A DNA stretch of 64,000 bases, from NCBI RefSeq assembly GCF_007995085.1, contig NZ_VOQS01000005.1, positions 1,364,001 to 1,428,000 of the forward strand. Direction: 5' to 3'. Positions 27,500 through 36,251 of this stretch are shown here, in pieces (position 1 is the first letter of the stretch; the number at the start of each line of letters is the position of its first letter). Below the pieces are notes generated by a model. It did not search any database and was not told the origin of the DNA. It worked only from the letters and a program-made list of their open reading frames with translations. The stretch is from Paraburkholderia azotifigens (lineage in GTDB: Bacteria > Pseudomonadota > Gammaproteobacteria > Burkholderiales > Burkholderiaceae). The translations under genes were made by a program, and so were the position numbers.

Positions 27500-28312
27500 T
27501 TACCGGTCCCTCACGGCACTGAGAAACTTCGCGGCGCGCCCGGTCTTGGGTCGTCGCATCACTTCCTCGCTCTCACCCTGTTCGAGAATTCGCCCGTCGG
27601 CCATGATGATGACCCGGTCGGACACGCTCTCTGCGAAGTGCATTTCGTGGGTCACGACAATCATTGTCATGCCCGAGGTCGCGAGTTCCTTCATCACGGT
27701 CAGCACCTCAAGCCCGAGTTCCGGATCGAGTGCCGACGTCGGCTCGTCGAACAGCATGATTTCCGGTTCGAGCGCCAATGCGCGCGCGATGGCAATGCGT
27801 TGCTGCTGACCACCTGAACATCGCGCGGGATACTGCGATGCCTTGTCTGCAAGCCCGACTCTCGCCAGCAATTCGAGCGACCGCTCGTCTGCCTGCTTGC
27901 GACTGCGGCCCATCGTGCGTTCCTGCGCGAGGCTCACATTGCGCAGCACGGACAGGTGCGGAAAGAGATTGAACGACTGGAAAACCATTCCGATGCGCCG
28001 ACGCAACGTCACGAGTTCGCGATACGACGGTGCGTGACCCGCTTCGATCGTCATATCGTCGATGGTCACCCGGCCTTCCGTGGGCGGCTCCAGCTGATTG
28101 ATACAGCGCAGAAGCGTGCTTTTGCCGGATCCGCTCGGGCCGATGATCGCGATCACTTCACCCGTTCGCATCTGAAAACTGACGTTATCGAGCACTCTAT
28201 GCGCCCCGAACATCTTACCGACGCCATCCACGCACAGAATGGGTGCATCGGATTTCGCTGCGCGTTCCGATTCCTGTCCTGAGTCGAGATAGGGCGATGT
28301 GATGCTGTTCAT
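27500..28312 (-). CDS. Polar amino-acid ABC transporter ATP-binding protein
   Basis: A 270-residue GlnQ/HisP-type ATPase with a 25-residue N-terminal extension. Walker A is GPSGSGKST, the Q-loop VFQSFNLFPH, and Walker B IMLFDEPTSALDPE. The signature reads CSGGQQQR, with cysteine in place of the common leucine. It is first of the transporter genes and follows the MarR gene by about 75 bases. Confidence 0.9.
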   Translation of the reverse strand: MNSITSPYLDSGQESERAAKSDAPILCVDGVGKMFGAHRVLDNVSFQMRTGEVIAIIGPSGSGKSTLLRCINQLEPPTEGRVTIDDMTIEAGHAPSYRELVTLRRRIGMVFQSFNLFPHLSVLRNVSLAQERTMGRSRKQADERSLELLARVGLADKASQYPARCSGGQQQRIAIARALALEPEIMLFDEPTSALDPELGLEVLTVMKELATSGMTMIVVTHEMHFAESVSDRVIIMADGRILEQGESEEVMRRPKTGRAAKFLSAVRDR

Positions 28313-28371
28313 GAACTCTCTCCGTCAACGGCTTTCGGACTGACCTGATCGAATCGCCAAGTCGACACGAA

Positions 28372-28388
28372 TTCGGTACCAGACCGAA
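28372..28388. promoter_or_regulatory. Inverted repeat between the MarR gene and the transporter operon
   Basis: TTCGGT and ACCGAA are separated by five bases, immediately downstream of the MarR stop and about 60 bases upstream of the transporter ATPase start. It could be an operator for the transporter operon or a weak attenuator stem. Confidence 0.25.
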
Positions 28389-28389
28389 C

Positions 28390-28917
28390 TCACCACTCGT
28401 GCCTCGTACTCATCATCTTGTCGAGGATGCCGTCCAGCATGGCTCTTTCCTGAGCATTCAGCACCCTGAGCATCAGCGTCTGACGATCCACCGCAACCGG
28501 CAGCACCTTCTCGTAGAGGCGCCGCCCACTGTCGTTCAGCATGAGCAGGCTCTCGCGGCGGTCGTGTGCATTGGTCTTCCGCCTGATCATCTTGCGCGCA
28601 ATCAGACTGTTCACGGCGCGGCTGATACTGTTCTTCGGGCGTCCCGTCACATCGCAGATGTTCTTCGCAACCATCGATCCATAAGACGCAAGGCAACTGA
28701 GCACATTGAACTCATCTCGCCCGACGTCGTACTCCTGCGCCATCGCCGCGAAAATGGGCTCGCAGTAGCAGTTCGCCCACAAGGTCAGGCGCCACATGTC
28801 GCTTAGCGGCCCCTTTATGACCACCTTGTCGAATACATCGTCAGCGAGCGAACCAGCGTCTGCGTCGACTTCCGTACGCTTGCCGGCTGCGCCCGAGCGT
28901 TTCATGTCCGATTCCAT
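28390..28917 (-). CDS. MarR family transcriptional regulator
   Basis: A 175-residue winged-helix repressor. The start MESDMKR avoids overlap with the upstream gene and has AAGGAC before it. The DNA-binding core covers about residues 60-130 (VLSCLASYGSMVAKNICDVTGRPKNSISRAVNSLIARKMIRR), with the wing DRRES. Dimerisation helices lie at both ends. It sits between the cyclodeaminase-like gene and the transporter genes, all on the minus strand, and is the likely regulator of cluster B. Confidence 0.86.
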   Translation of the reverse strand: MESDMKRSGAAGKRTEVDADAGSLADDVFDKVVIKGPLSDMWRLTLWANCYCEPIFAAMAQEYDVGRDEFNVLSCLASYGSMVAKNICDVTGRPKNSISRAVNSLIARKMIRRKTNAHDRRESLLMLNDSGRRLYEKVLPVAVDRQTLMLRVLNAQERAMLDGILDKMMSTRHEW

Positions 28918-28937
28918 ATCGCGTCTTGTCCTTACGA

Positions 28938-29930
28938 TTACGCTTCGATCGATCGTTTCGCGTCCATCTGCTGATTCGCGAACAGCCACTCGGCGAACAT
29001 GAGATCGAGATGACCGCCTCCGCCGTTCTTGAACAGCGTGATCTCACGATCGCTCCCGCGACCCTCCACCGTTTTTGCGCAAAGATCGAACAGATCGCCG
29101 CGAACGTGCGATGCGTCGATCACGCCGGTTTCGAGCGGCTGCACGATGTCGCCGCAGTTTTCCGTCACCAGCGCCCGGTGATCCGCGTAGACCCGTGCAT
29201 TGAGCACAGCCGTGTCGTCGGCCTCGCGCATCTGGGGCGTATAGCCGCCCACCAGATCCACATGTGTGCCCGGCTTCAGCCATTCGCCCTTGAATACAGG
29301 CATCGTCGAGCCCGTTGCGCAGATGACGATGTCCGCTTCGCGTACGCTTCGCTCCAGTGCTCCGGATACCCGCACATTTGCAGAAAGCTCACACCGCTCG
29401 ACGAGCGATGCCGCACGGTCCGCACTACGATTCCACACTTCGATTCGCTCGAGCGACGGAAACTCCGCGCACATGACTTTGAGATGAACGGGCGCTTGTG
29501 ATCCCGCGCCGATCATCAATAACCGTCGAGGTTCTCGCGGAGCAAGGAAACGCGCTGCGAGTGCCGAATCTGCTGCTGTTTTGAAACGCGTGAAGCTGTT
29601 GCCCACGATAAAGCACTTGATACTCGCATCGACGGCATCGCACAGCAGGATCGCCGAATGAATCGTGTCCGCGTCGCTTCCCGATCGATCCCTGTTGTCG
29701 CGCGAGACGGTCACGAACTTCATGCCCAACCCGCCGTCTGTCCGTGATGCAACCCAAACGAGCACTTCCGCATCCGGCCTCGATGCCCTGTCTATCCGGG
29801 AATGGACTCGCGCCGCGGGGACGTGTTGCTGAAGATGTCCTCTCGCGAGCGCATCGACCATCAGCTCCGGGGCTATATCACGCAGAACGGCATCGGAGTC
29901 GATCAATATCGGAAGTCTGCTTGCGTGCAT
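28938..29930 (-). CDS. Ornithine cyclodeaminase/mu-crystallin family protein
   Basis: A 330-residue NAD(P)-binding enzyme. Family signs are GLGMKFVTVSRDN in the substrate part, the Rossmann motif LMIGAGSQAP, ADIVICATGSTMPVF, and the C-terminal FKNGGGGHLDLM. Members include ornithine cyclodeaminase, pyrroline-2-carboxylate reductase and the ectoine-pathway enzyme EutC. Beside a demethylase and an amino-acid transporter, a cyclic imino-acid reductase role is plausible, but the substrate cannot be read from the sequence. Confidence 0.83.
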   Translation of the reverse strand: MHASRLPILIDSDAVLRDIAPELMVDALARGHLQQHVPAARVHSRIDRASRPDAEVLVWVASRTDGGLGMKFVTVSRDNRDRSGSDADTIHSAILLCDAVDASIKCFIVGNSFTRFKTAADSALAARFLAPREPRRLLMIGAGSQAPVHLKVMCAEFPSLERIEVWNRSADRAASLVERCELSANVRVSGALERSVREADIVICATGSTMPVFKGEWLKPGTHVDLVGGYTPQMREADDTAVLNARVYADHRALVTENCGDIVQPLETGVIDASHVRGDLFDLCAKTVEGRGSDREITLFKNGGGGHLDLMFAEWLFANQQMDAKRSIEA

Positions 29931-30007
29931 CGAATCGGCACCTGCTCACGAAAACCGTCGGGAACATACAGCGCGTGCTCTGCCAGGGCAGGTTCGCGCT
30001 CGCAAAC

Positions 30008-31318
30008 TCAAGCATTCATGTCGCTCAGAAGCGGACAGCCTGAAAGCACGATTGCACCCGTCGAGGTAATCAACACCTGCTCTTCGAGCTTCACCCCCTC
30101 TTTCCCGCCTTGTTCGCCGATATAACTTTCAACCGAGACAACCATGTTTTCCTGGAACACGCCGTCGTATCCCCATGCGTCGAAATCCACTGCGTACGCG
30201 ACGCTCGGATATTCGTCGACGAGTCCGACACCGTGCAGCATCATCATGTAGCGGTTGTGCACGTATCGATCCGGCACTGGCCAGCAACGCTCGGCAAACT
30301 CGCGGAACGACAACCCTGCCTTCAGCAAACTGACGTTGTGCGCAATCTGGTCCGCGGCAAAACCAAAAAGATCGCGCTGATGTCCCGTGACGGCCCTGCC
30401 CGGACAGACGAAGCTGCGAGAGATATCCGACAGCGATCCGCCTGGCCCGACCATATCCGTATCGAACGCAACCATATCGCCGGCCTGGATGACCCGATTC
30501 GATGTGTCCTGAAACCACGGGTTGGTTCGCTCGCCCGACGTCAGCAGTCTGGACTCTGCATACTCGCCGCCATGTGCGATGTTGGTCGCGTGAAATACGC
30601 TCCACAGCTGATTTTCCGTGATGCCCGGCGTGAGCGCCTCGCGCATTCTCGCAATACCCAGGTCACACACGCCCATCGATATCCGATGCTGCTCGATTTC
30701 TTGCGGCCCCTTGATGACGCGCGCCTGTTCCGTCAAAGGCTGCGCATCGAACAATTCGATGCCGTTGCGCTTGAGCCGCTCGGCACCCCAAGGATCACAG
30801 CGGTCGACAGCAAGCCGCCGATTGCCGGAACCATAAGTGCGGACGATATCCGCGATTTCTTGCGCCCACAGTTCCGCCTTTTCTTCGACGCGCGGACCCG
30901 CAAGGAAATATATCCACGGCGTGGCGGGTCGAATTTCGTCGATCGTTTCGATGCCTTCGCTGTTATGCCGGCTGCTGGTGAAATCGAACAGGATCACCGG
31001 GCCATCCGTTGCAACGAACACGTAGCGACTCGGCGAATGCATCACCCACAGGCCGAGATTGTTCGTATCGGTCGCGTAGCGGATGTTCAGCGGATCGCAC
31101 AACAGCATGCCCGCATAGTCGTGTACGCGCAGTTGTTCGCGCAGGCGCGTCAGCCGGAACGCTCTCATCGACTTGCGATCCAGATCTTCAAATGCGCGAA
31201 CCAGTGAACCGTCGATCGCCCCGGCCCGATAGCCAAGAACGGCATCATCGGTTCGGTAGCCGAGCGTGGATTCTGCTCGCCGAAAATGAAGATCGGTGAT
31301 CCCATTGATGGTGCTCAT
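30008..31318 (-). CDS. DddP-like M24 family metalloenzyme, copy 2
   Basis: A 436-residue paralog of the protein at 21041, with about 30 extra N-terminal residues. The DddP metal set is complete with the same spacing: D286, D288, D298, H362, E397 and E412; the catalytic-type aspartate is D368 (HGVGLVDEYP). The conserved patches LNIRYATDTNN and RTNPWFQD are kept, while the first copy's GGEWIETRLL is GGEYAESRLL here, and SRTW becomes SRSF. AAGGAG precedes the start. The two copies are diverged, not a recent duplication, so they may act on different substrates. Its promoter carries a strong palindrome. Confidence 0.8.
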   Translation of the reverse strand: MSTINGITDLHFRRAESTLGYRTDDAVLGYRAGAIDGSLVRAFEDLDRKSMRAFRLTRLREQLRVHDYAGMLLCDPLNIRYATDTNNLGLWVMHSPSRYVFVATDGPVILFDFTSSRHNSEGIETIDEIRPATPWIYFLAGPRVEEKAELWAQEIADIVRTYGSGNRRLAVDRCDPWGAERLKRNGIELFDAQPLTEQARVIKGPQEIEQHRISMGVCDLGIARMREALTPGITENQLWSVFHATNIAHGGEYAESRLLTSGERTNPWFQDTSNRVIQAGDMVAFDTDMVGPGGSLSDISRSFVCPGRAVTGHQRDLFGFAADQIAHNVSLLKAGLSFREFAERCWPVPDRYVHNRYMMMLHGVGLVDEYPSVAYAVDFDAWGYDGVFQENMVVSVESYIGEQGGKEGVKLEEQVLITSTGAIVLSGCPLLSDMNA

Positions 31319-31391
31319 TCAGGCTCCTTGACGTTCTGCGGTTGTGGGGAACTGCGAACGCGCGAAAAGAAGGCATCCAGTGCGATTTCAG

Positions 31392-31419
31392 ATTAGTACC
31401 ACGTGGAACCAACTGTCAA
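31392..31419 (-). promoter_or_regulatory. Promoter with embedded operator ahead of the second DddP-like gene
   Basis: On the minus strand TTGACA (31419-31414) and TACTAAT (31398-31392) form a sigma-70-like promoter. The 20-base imperfect palindrome TTAGTACCACGTGGAACCAA (31393-31412, perfect core CCACGTGG) fills the spacer and covers the -10 element. This is the usual place for a repressor site; the MarR protein at 28390 is the first candidate. The rest of 31319-31628 holds nothing else recognisable. Confidence 0.5.
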
Positions 31420-31628
31420 CGCGTCAAAAATGGTGTTTACCCGCGAGCGCGCAATGTGCCTGATCCGCATGCTTTCACGCGGCATTCACATGCACTTTCT
31501 TTATCGGCAATAGCGGATACGTCGCGGCCCAGATCGATCTGAAGACGCGAATCAGGCGCGTTGAAAAGCGGCGATGATAGTCAGGTCAAACGCCGCTTTC
31601 CCGCATTGGAGTCAAGTGAAGTTTCTCG

Positions 31629-33665
31629 TCATAAATCTTTGACGAGCCGCAGCGCGTCATAGATAGCCGCGTGCGTGTTTCGTGCCGACACGGCGTCGCC
31701 GATTCTAAAGAGTTGAAAGCGTCCTTCCGGATTCTTCTCTTCTGCCTGGACCTTGCCATCGATCAGGTTCTCGTAATTCACGGCGCCGAGATTTTTCGAC
31801 AATGGCTTCAGCTCGAAATACAGATCGTCCATCGGAATAGTGCCGTGATTGACGACAATCTGGTCGTAGCGCTGCTCATTGCGCACGCCGCCGTAGTCGC
31901 TGCCGATGATCGCGACGAGTTCCTGGCCTTCCCGGCGCACTGCTTCGAGCCGATAAGTCACGGTGAATTTCGTCTTCAGCTTTTGCAGTGTGCGCATGTA
32001 AGGCACGAGGTTCATGCTCATGACCTCGGGCGAGAATGCGCGATCGGGTGTCATGACTTCCACGCTGCCGCCCGCCTGCGCGATGGTTTCGGCGGCCTGC
32101 AGCGCGGCGTGATCGCCGGCATCGTCGAAAATCAGCACATTCTTGCCGGGCTTCACATCGCCGGAAATGATGTCCCACGAAGAGACGACATGTTCGTTGC
32201 CTTCCGTCAGCACTTCTGTGTGCGGCATGCCACCCGTCGCAACGATCACGACGTCGGGGTTCTCCGCCTTCACCGTGTCGGCATCCGCCCATGTGTTGAA
32301 CGCGAATCGCACGCCGAGCCGCTCGCATTGGGCCATGCGCCAGTCGATGATGCCCATCATCTCCTTGCGGCGCTCGCTCTGCGCGGTCAAGCGAATCTGG
32401 CCGCCCGGATCGTTCATCGCTTCGAACACGAGCACGTCATGACCTCGCTCGCCCGCTACCCGCGCGGCTTCCAGCCCCGCAGGACCCGTGCCCACGATGA
32501 CGATCCTGCGCTTCGCGCTGGCCCGCGTAATCGTGTGCGGCATCGTCAATTCACGGCCGGTTGCGGCGTTGTGAATACAGTAAGCCGCGCCGCCCTGATA
32601 GATTCGATCGAGACAGTAGTTCGCGCCCACGCACGGCCGGATATCGTCTTCCCTGCGCTCGATGATCTTCCTGACAATATGCGGGTCCGTCATATGCGCG
32701 CGCGTCATGCCCACCATGTCGATCTTGCGCGACTCGATCGCATATCGCGCGGTCGCCACATCCTGAATACGGGCCGCGTGAAAAGTCGGGAATCCCGTCG
32801 CCTCGCGGATTTCCCCAGCAAAGTCCAGATGCGGTGCACTCTTCATTCCCATGATCGGAATGATGTCGGTCAATCCCGCATCGGTTTCGAGGTGCCCGCG
32901 AATCACATTCAGATAATCCACCAGACCGCTTTTCGCCAAGCGCTGAGAAATCTCAATACCTTCTTCTTTCGTGATACCGCCTGCGATCATTTCGTCCGCG
33001 GTATAGCGGAGTCCAAGCAGGAAGTTGTCGCCGACCCGCTCGCGGATCGCCCGCAGAACCTCGAACGTGAAGCGCAGACGGTTGTCGAGCGAGCCACCGT
33101 ATGACGAGTCCAGCGTATTGGTCAACGGAGACCAGAACTGGTCCATCAGATGGCCATAGGATTCGATTTCGAGGCCGTCGAGGCCCGCGGCTTTCATGCG
33201 CTCGGCGGCATCGGCAAAGTCGCGAATGATGCGATCGATATCCCATTCCTCGATCTTCTTCGGGAAAGCCCGGTGCGCAGGCTCACGTGCGTGCGATGGC
33301 GACACAGCGGGAAGCCAGTCTCCCTTGTCCCATCGCGTACGCCTGCCGAGATGCGTGAGCTGAATCATGACCTTCGCACCGTGCTCGTGGCATTCGTCGA
33401 CGAGATCTCTTATCCACGGAACGACCTCATCTTTGTAAGCCAGAATGTTGTTGAAGACGGGCGGGCTGTCTTTCGAAACGGCCGCCGAGCCGGCCGTCAT
33501 CGTCAGTGCAATGCCGGCCTTCGCCCGCTCGACGTGATACGCACGGTAAGCCTCTTTCGGCATGCCGTCCTCTGCGTACGCCGGCTCGTGCGACGTCGTC
33601 ATGATTCGATTGCGGAAAGTCACGTGCTTGAGCGTGTACGGTTGCAGCAGCGGATCAGTCGACAT
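31629..33665 (-). CDS. FMN/FAD N-methylamine demethylase-type oxidoreductase (StcD/DgcA-like)
   Basis: A 678-residue protein of the trimethylamine dehydrogenase / 2,4-dienoyl-CoA reductase group. Residues 1-370 form an old-yellow-enzyme FMN barrel (PYTLKHVTFRNRI, GLDGLEIESYGHLMDQFWSP), and 385-678 a FAD/NAD domain (VGTGPAGLEA at 391-400). Relatives demethylate N-methylproline or dimethylglycine, releasing formaldehyde. The iron-sulfur motif has C345, C351 and C363, but the second position is alanine (A348), giving three of the four cysteines. I recall the same change in StcD/DgcA-type proteins. The start is MSTDPLL with AAGAGG upstream. It is divergent from the TetR gene. Confidence 0.83.
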   Translation of the reverse strand: MSTDPLLQPYTLKHVTFRNRIMTTSHEPAYAEDGMPKEAYRAYHVERAKAGIALTMTAGSAAVSKDSPPVFNNILAYKDEVVPWIRDLVDECHEHGAKVMIQLTHLGRRTRWDKGDWLPAVSPSHAREPAHRAFPKKIEEWDIDRIIRDFADAAERMKAAGLDGLEIESYGHLMDQFWSPLTNTLDSSYGGSLDNRLRFTFEVLRAIRERVGDNFLLGLRYTADEMIAGGITKEEGIEISQRLAKSGLVDYLNVIRGHLETDAGLTDIIPIMGMKSAPHLDFAGEIREATGFPTFHAARIQDVATARYAIESRKIDMVGMTRAHMTDPHIVRKIIERREDDIRPCVGANYCLDRIYQGGAAYCIHNAATGRELTMPHTITRASAKRRIVIVGTGPAGLEAARVAGERGHDVLVFEAMNDPGGQIRLTAQSERRKEMMGIIDWRMAQCERLGVRFAFNTWADADTVKAENPDVVIVATGGMPHTEVLTEGNEHVVSSWDIISGDVKPGKNVLIFDDAGDHAALQAAETIAQAGGSVEVMTPDRAFSPEVMSMNLVPYMRTLQKLKTKFTVTYRLEAVRREGQELVAIIGSDYGGVRNEQRYDQIVVNHGTIPMDDLYFELKPLSKNLGAVNYENLIDGKVQAEEKNPEGRFQLFRIGDAVSARNTHAAIYDALRLVKDL

Positions 33666-33730
33666 GGGAGTGCCTCTTGTCGCAGGTGGGGACGTCTCAA
33701 CTGTGGTGTTTGATTCAAGATTAGAAGCAC

Positions 33731-33763
33731 TGTACACATGTGTCAAGTACAAAGACATTGATG
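33731..33763. promoter_or_regulatory. Candidate TetR operators between demethylase and TetR genes
   Basis: ACACATGTGT (33734-33743) is a perfect palindrome, and GTACA-N7-TGTAC-like arms (GTACA near 33747, TGTAC ending near 33766) follow at once. TGTACAC occurs twice as a direct repeat. The cluster sits between the divergent demethylase and TetR genes, where a TetR protein would control both. Confidence 0.45.
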
Positions 33764-33870
33764 TACACTGTAAATGAAAGCCCTCGAGTGGTTACCCGTC
33801 CGACGTGATTGCGACACAATCGCCTGAGCCGGCTCGCGCCCACTTGACTCGTCAGAAAGGAATTTCTCTC

Positions 33871-34494
33871 ATGGAAGAAGCCGTCGATGCCGTACGCGGC
33901 TCGGTCGAAATGTGGCTGGATGCCGCCTACGAAAGCCTTCTGGAAAGCGGGGTTGAATCGGTCCGTATCCTGCCTCTTGCAAAGAAACTCAATCTGTCCA
34001 GAACCAGCTTCTACTGGTTTTTCACCGACCGCGAAGCGTTGCTGTCCGCGCTATTGAGCCGCTGGAAATCGACCAATACCGGCAACTGGATCAAGCGCGC
34101 AGATGCCTATGCCGAGACCGTCTGCGAAGCGGTGTTGAACGTGTTCGACTGCTGGTTCGACGACACGATCTTCGACTCGCGATTCGAAGCCGCGATCCGG
34201 AGTTGGGCGCAGCAGTCGCCCGAGATCGCGCGCGAAGCCGCTGACGACGACGAGCGTCGCATCGCCGCCCTCACGAACATGTTCCTGCGCTTCGACTACA
34301 AACCGCTCGCGGCGGACGTGCGCGCAAGAGCGCTGTATTTCACACAACTGGGGTACGTGTCGACACATCCCGATGAGGATCTGGCCGTACGCATGTCGCG
34401 CATTGCCGAATACGTCGCGGTATTTACAGGCGTGCAGCCGGAAGAGCGGGAGTTGCAGCGGTTTTTCGCCCGCAGGAACCTGAGCGCGGCTTGA
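33871..34494 (+). CDS. TetR family transcriptional regulator
   Basis: A 207-residue repressor. The start MEEAVDAV has AAAGGA upstream; an earlier start at 33805 would add 22 residues. The helix-turn-helix covers about residues 12-60 (LAKKLNLSRTSFYWFFTDREALL). The C-terminal ligand domain includes WAQQSPEIAREAADDDERR. It overlaps the ProC-like gene region and faces the demethylase gene across a palindrome-rich gap. Confidence 0.87.
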   Translation: MEEAVDAVRGSVEMWLDAAYESLLESGVESVRILPLAKKLNLSRTSFYWFFTDREALLSALLSRWKSTNTGNWIKRADAYAETVCEAVLNVFDCWFDDTIFDSRFEAAIRSWAQQSPEIAREAADDDERRIAALTNMFLRFDYKPLAADVRARALYFTQLGYVSTHPDEDLAVRMSRIAEYVAVFTGVQPEERELQRFFARRNLSAA

Positions 34495-34535
34495 CAGGAA
34501 CGGACGGCCACGACTTTCTCTGGAGCAGCGAAACC

Positions 34536-35309
34536 ATGATCAAACTCGGCGTACTCGGCGTAGGGGATCTCACCGACAAGATGATTCGAGGGTTGAGCCG
34601 CAAGGGCAGCGGCGCCATACAGTTTCTTCTTTCGCCGAGAAACGAGGTAAAGGCTGCCGCGCTTGCAAAAGATCCCGGCTGCACGGTGATGTCGAGCAAC
34701 CAGGACGTCGTGGACGGCGCCGACGTCGTGCTCGTCGGCGTGCGTCCGGCACACCTCGCCGAACTGGCGCAGCACGTTTCCTTGAAACCCTTTCAGCCAC
34801 TGGTCTCCGTCGTGGCGGGCGTGTCGACGAAAGACCTGTCGAGATTGTTTGGGGACCGTGACTATAGCCGCGTGATGTTGTCGTGCGCAGCGGAGATCAA
34901 TCGATCGACAGTCGCGGTTTATCCCGCCAATTCGAAGGCGGCGCAGTTGTTTGCGCCGCTGGGAAACGTCGTGAACCTGGAGACGGAGCGCGAATTCGAA
35001 CTCGGCATGATCGCCGCGTGTATGAACGGATGGTTCTATTTCCTCGTTCACGAATTGCAGCAGTGGCTGACTGAGAAAGGCATGCCGCTGGAATCCGCAA
35101 GGGCGTTGGTATTCAGCAGTGTCGAGGATTGCGTTGCGTATGCACGCTACAAGTCATCGACGCCAATCGACGTATTGGGGCAATCCATTGCGACTCCCGG
35201 AACATACACAGCGGGAGGGCGGGACGTACTCATTGAACATGATGGCTACGCAGCGTGGCGAGCTGCTTGCGATCATGTTTTTAATCAGCTTGTTTGTGAC
35301 AAGCGGTGA
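34536..35309 (+). CDS. Pyrroline-5-carboxylate reductase-like NAD(P)-binding protein
   Basis: A 257-residue Rossmann protein related to ProC. The start MIKLGVLGVG has TGGAG upstream and leads straight into the nucleotide-binding turn. The middle holds VVLVGVRPAHLAEL and the strand LVSVVAGVS, as in ProC. The C-terminal helical part is atypical for ProC, lacking its strongly conserved TVAGSAPAY segment (here RVMLSCAAEINRST). It follows the TetR gene by about 40 bases and is probably co-transcribed. A reductase acting on a cyclic imino acid is plausible. Confidence 0.72.
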   Translation: MIKLGVLGVGDLTDKMIRGLSRKGSGAIQFLLSPRNEVKAAALAKDPGCTVMSSNQDVVDGADVVLVGVRPAHLAELAQHVSLKPFQPLVSVVAGVSTKDLSRLFGDRDYSRVMLSCAAEINRSTVAVYPANSKAAQLFAPLGNVVNLETEREFELGMIAACMNGWFYFLVHELQQWLTEKGMPLESARALVFSSVEDCVAYARYKSSTPIDVLGQSIATPGTYTAGGRDVLIEHDGYAAWRAACDHVFNQLVCDKR

Positions 35310-35683
35310 ATTGCGCTGCAGTACCGGGTCGCGTCGCCGGAAAATGGATTGGCTTATTGTGAACAAATTCGGATTGTGTGGCCGATGCTGAACCCAGGCT
35401 CGCCCTGATTCTAATTCTTCCAACAAGATCGTGATCGGCGTGTTTACGCACGGCCGCTTAACATCGGCGCAGGTTCTCGTCGCTACGGACCACACCATCT
35501 TTACAGAATGCGCGCATCCATCGAATGGGGGCGGAAGATTGTCATGCTTTCCCCATGGCAGACGATCATCATCGTCAGATGCCAGGATCACTCGCGCCGG
35601 TTCGGTCGCACCGCAGTATTCGACTATCATCTGTGATATTGCGCGACGATTTCATCGCAACATCCGATCAAACAAGGCGCACG
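35310..35683. other. Intergenic region
   Basis: About 370 bases without a convincing gene. The last 60 bases before the next start are AT-richer and probably hold its promoter. Confidence 0.4.
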
Positions 35684-36250
35684 ATGAACACATCACGGTC
35701 CAACCGGGTGCTGCTTTTCAGCGGCCACATGATCGATGCGCCGAACCGCGAAAGCCCGCGCTTCCCGCCTGAGCTCGAGCCCGCAGTCGCGAAGGCGATC
35801 CACGACGAGATCGACGCACTCGACACATCCGCTTCCGATATCGCGATCAGCAGCGGTGCCTGCGGCAGCGACATCCTCTTCGCGGAAGACGTGCTGGCGA
35901 GAGGCATCGCACTAAGAATGCACCTGCCCTTTTCGGAAGCGGAATTCATCGATAAGTCGGTGTCGTTCGCGGATGCCGACTGGACCGGGCGCTTCGCTAA
36001 CGTGGCATCGCGCGCGCAGCGCTTCATAGCAACGGAAATACCCGGCGACACGTCCGCCGGTGAAGATCCTTACGAGCGCACGAACATGCGGATGCTCGAC
36101 GAAGCACTGTCGCTGGGTGGCAACGACGTCGTGCTGATCTGCGTGTGGAACGGTCAAGGCGGCGATGGTCCCGGCGGCACGAAGCACATGGTTGAAACGG
36201 TACGAGCAAAGGGCGGTGAAGTTCGCTGGATCGACATTCGGAGGCTCTGA
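35684..36250 (+). CDS. SLOG/LOG-like Rossmann protein of unknown ligand
   Basis: A 188-residue protein. The start MNTSRSNRV leads into a first strand VLLFSGHMIDAP. SSGACGSDILFAEDVLARG resembles the G-x-x-G-x-D signature of DprA/YspA-like SLOG folds, and LICVWNGQGGDGPGGTKHM near the end is typical of the family. SLOG proteins bind nucleotides or nucleotide-derived ligands, and some take part in signalling or defence. The next reading frame, starting one base after this stop, is a broken partner gene. Confidence 0.6.
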   Translation: MNTSRSNRVLLFSGHMIDAPNRESPRFPPELEPAVAKAIHDEIDALDTSASDIAISSGACGSDILFAEDVLARGIALRMHLPFSEAEFIDKSVSFADADWTGRFANVASRAQRFIATEIPGDTSAGEDPYERTNMRMLDEALSLGGNDVVLICVWNGQGGDGPGGTKHMVETVRAKGGEVRWIDIRRL

Positions 36251-36251
36251 C

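Noticed and set aside
30008..31318. Ectoine hydrolase (DoeA/EutD) as identity of the M24 protein
   Set aside because: The transporter and cyclodeaminase-like neighbours hint at ectoine, but the sequence pattern fits DddP, and no DoeB- or EutB-type gene is present.
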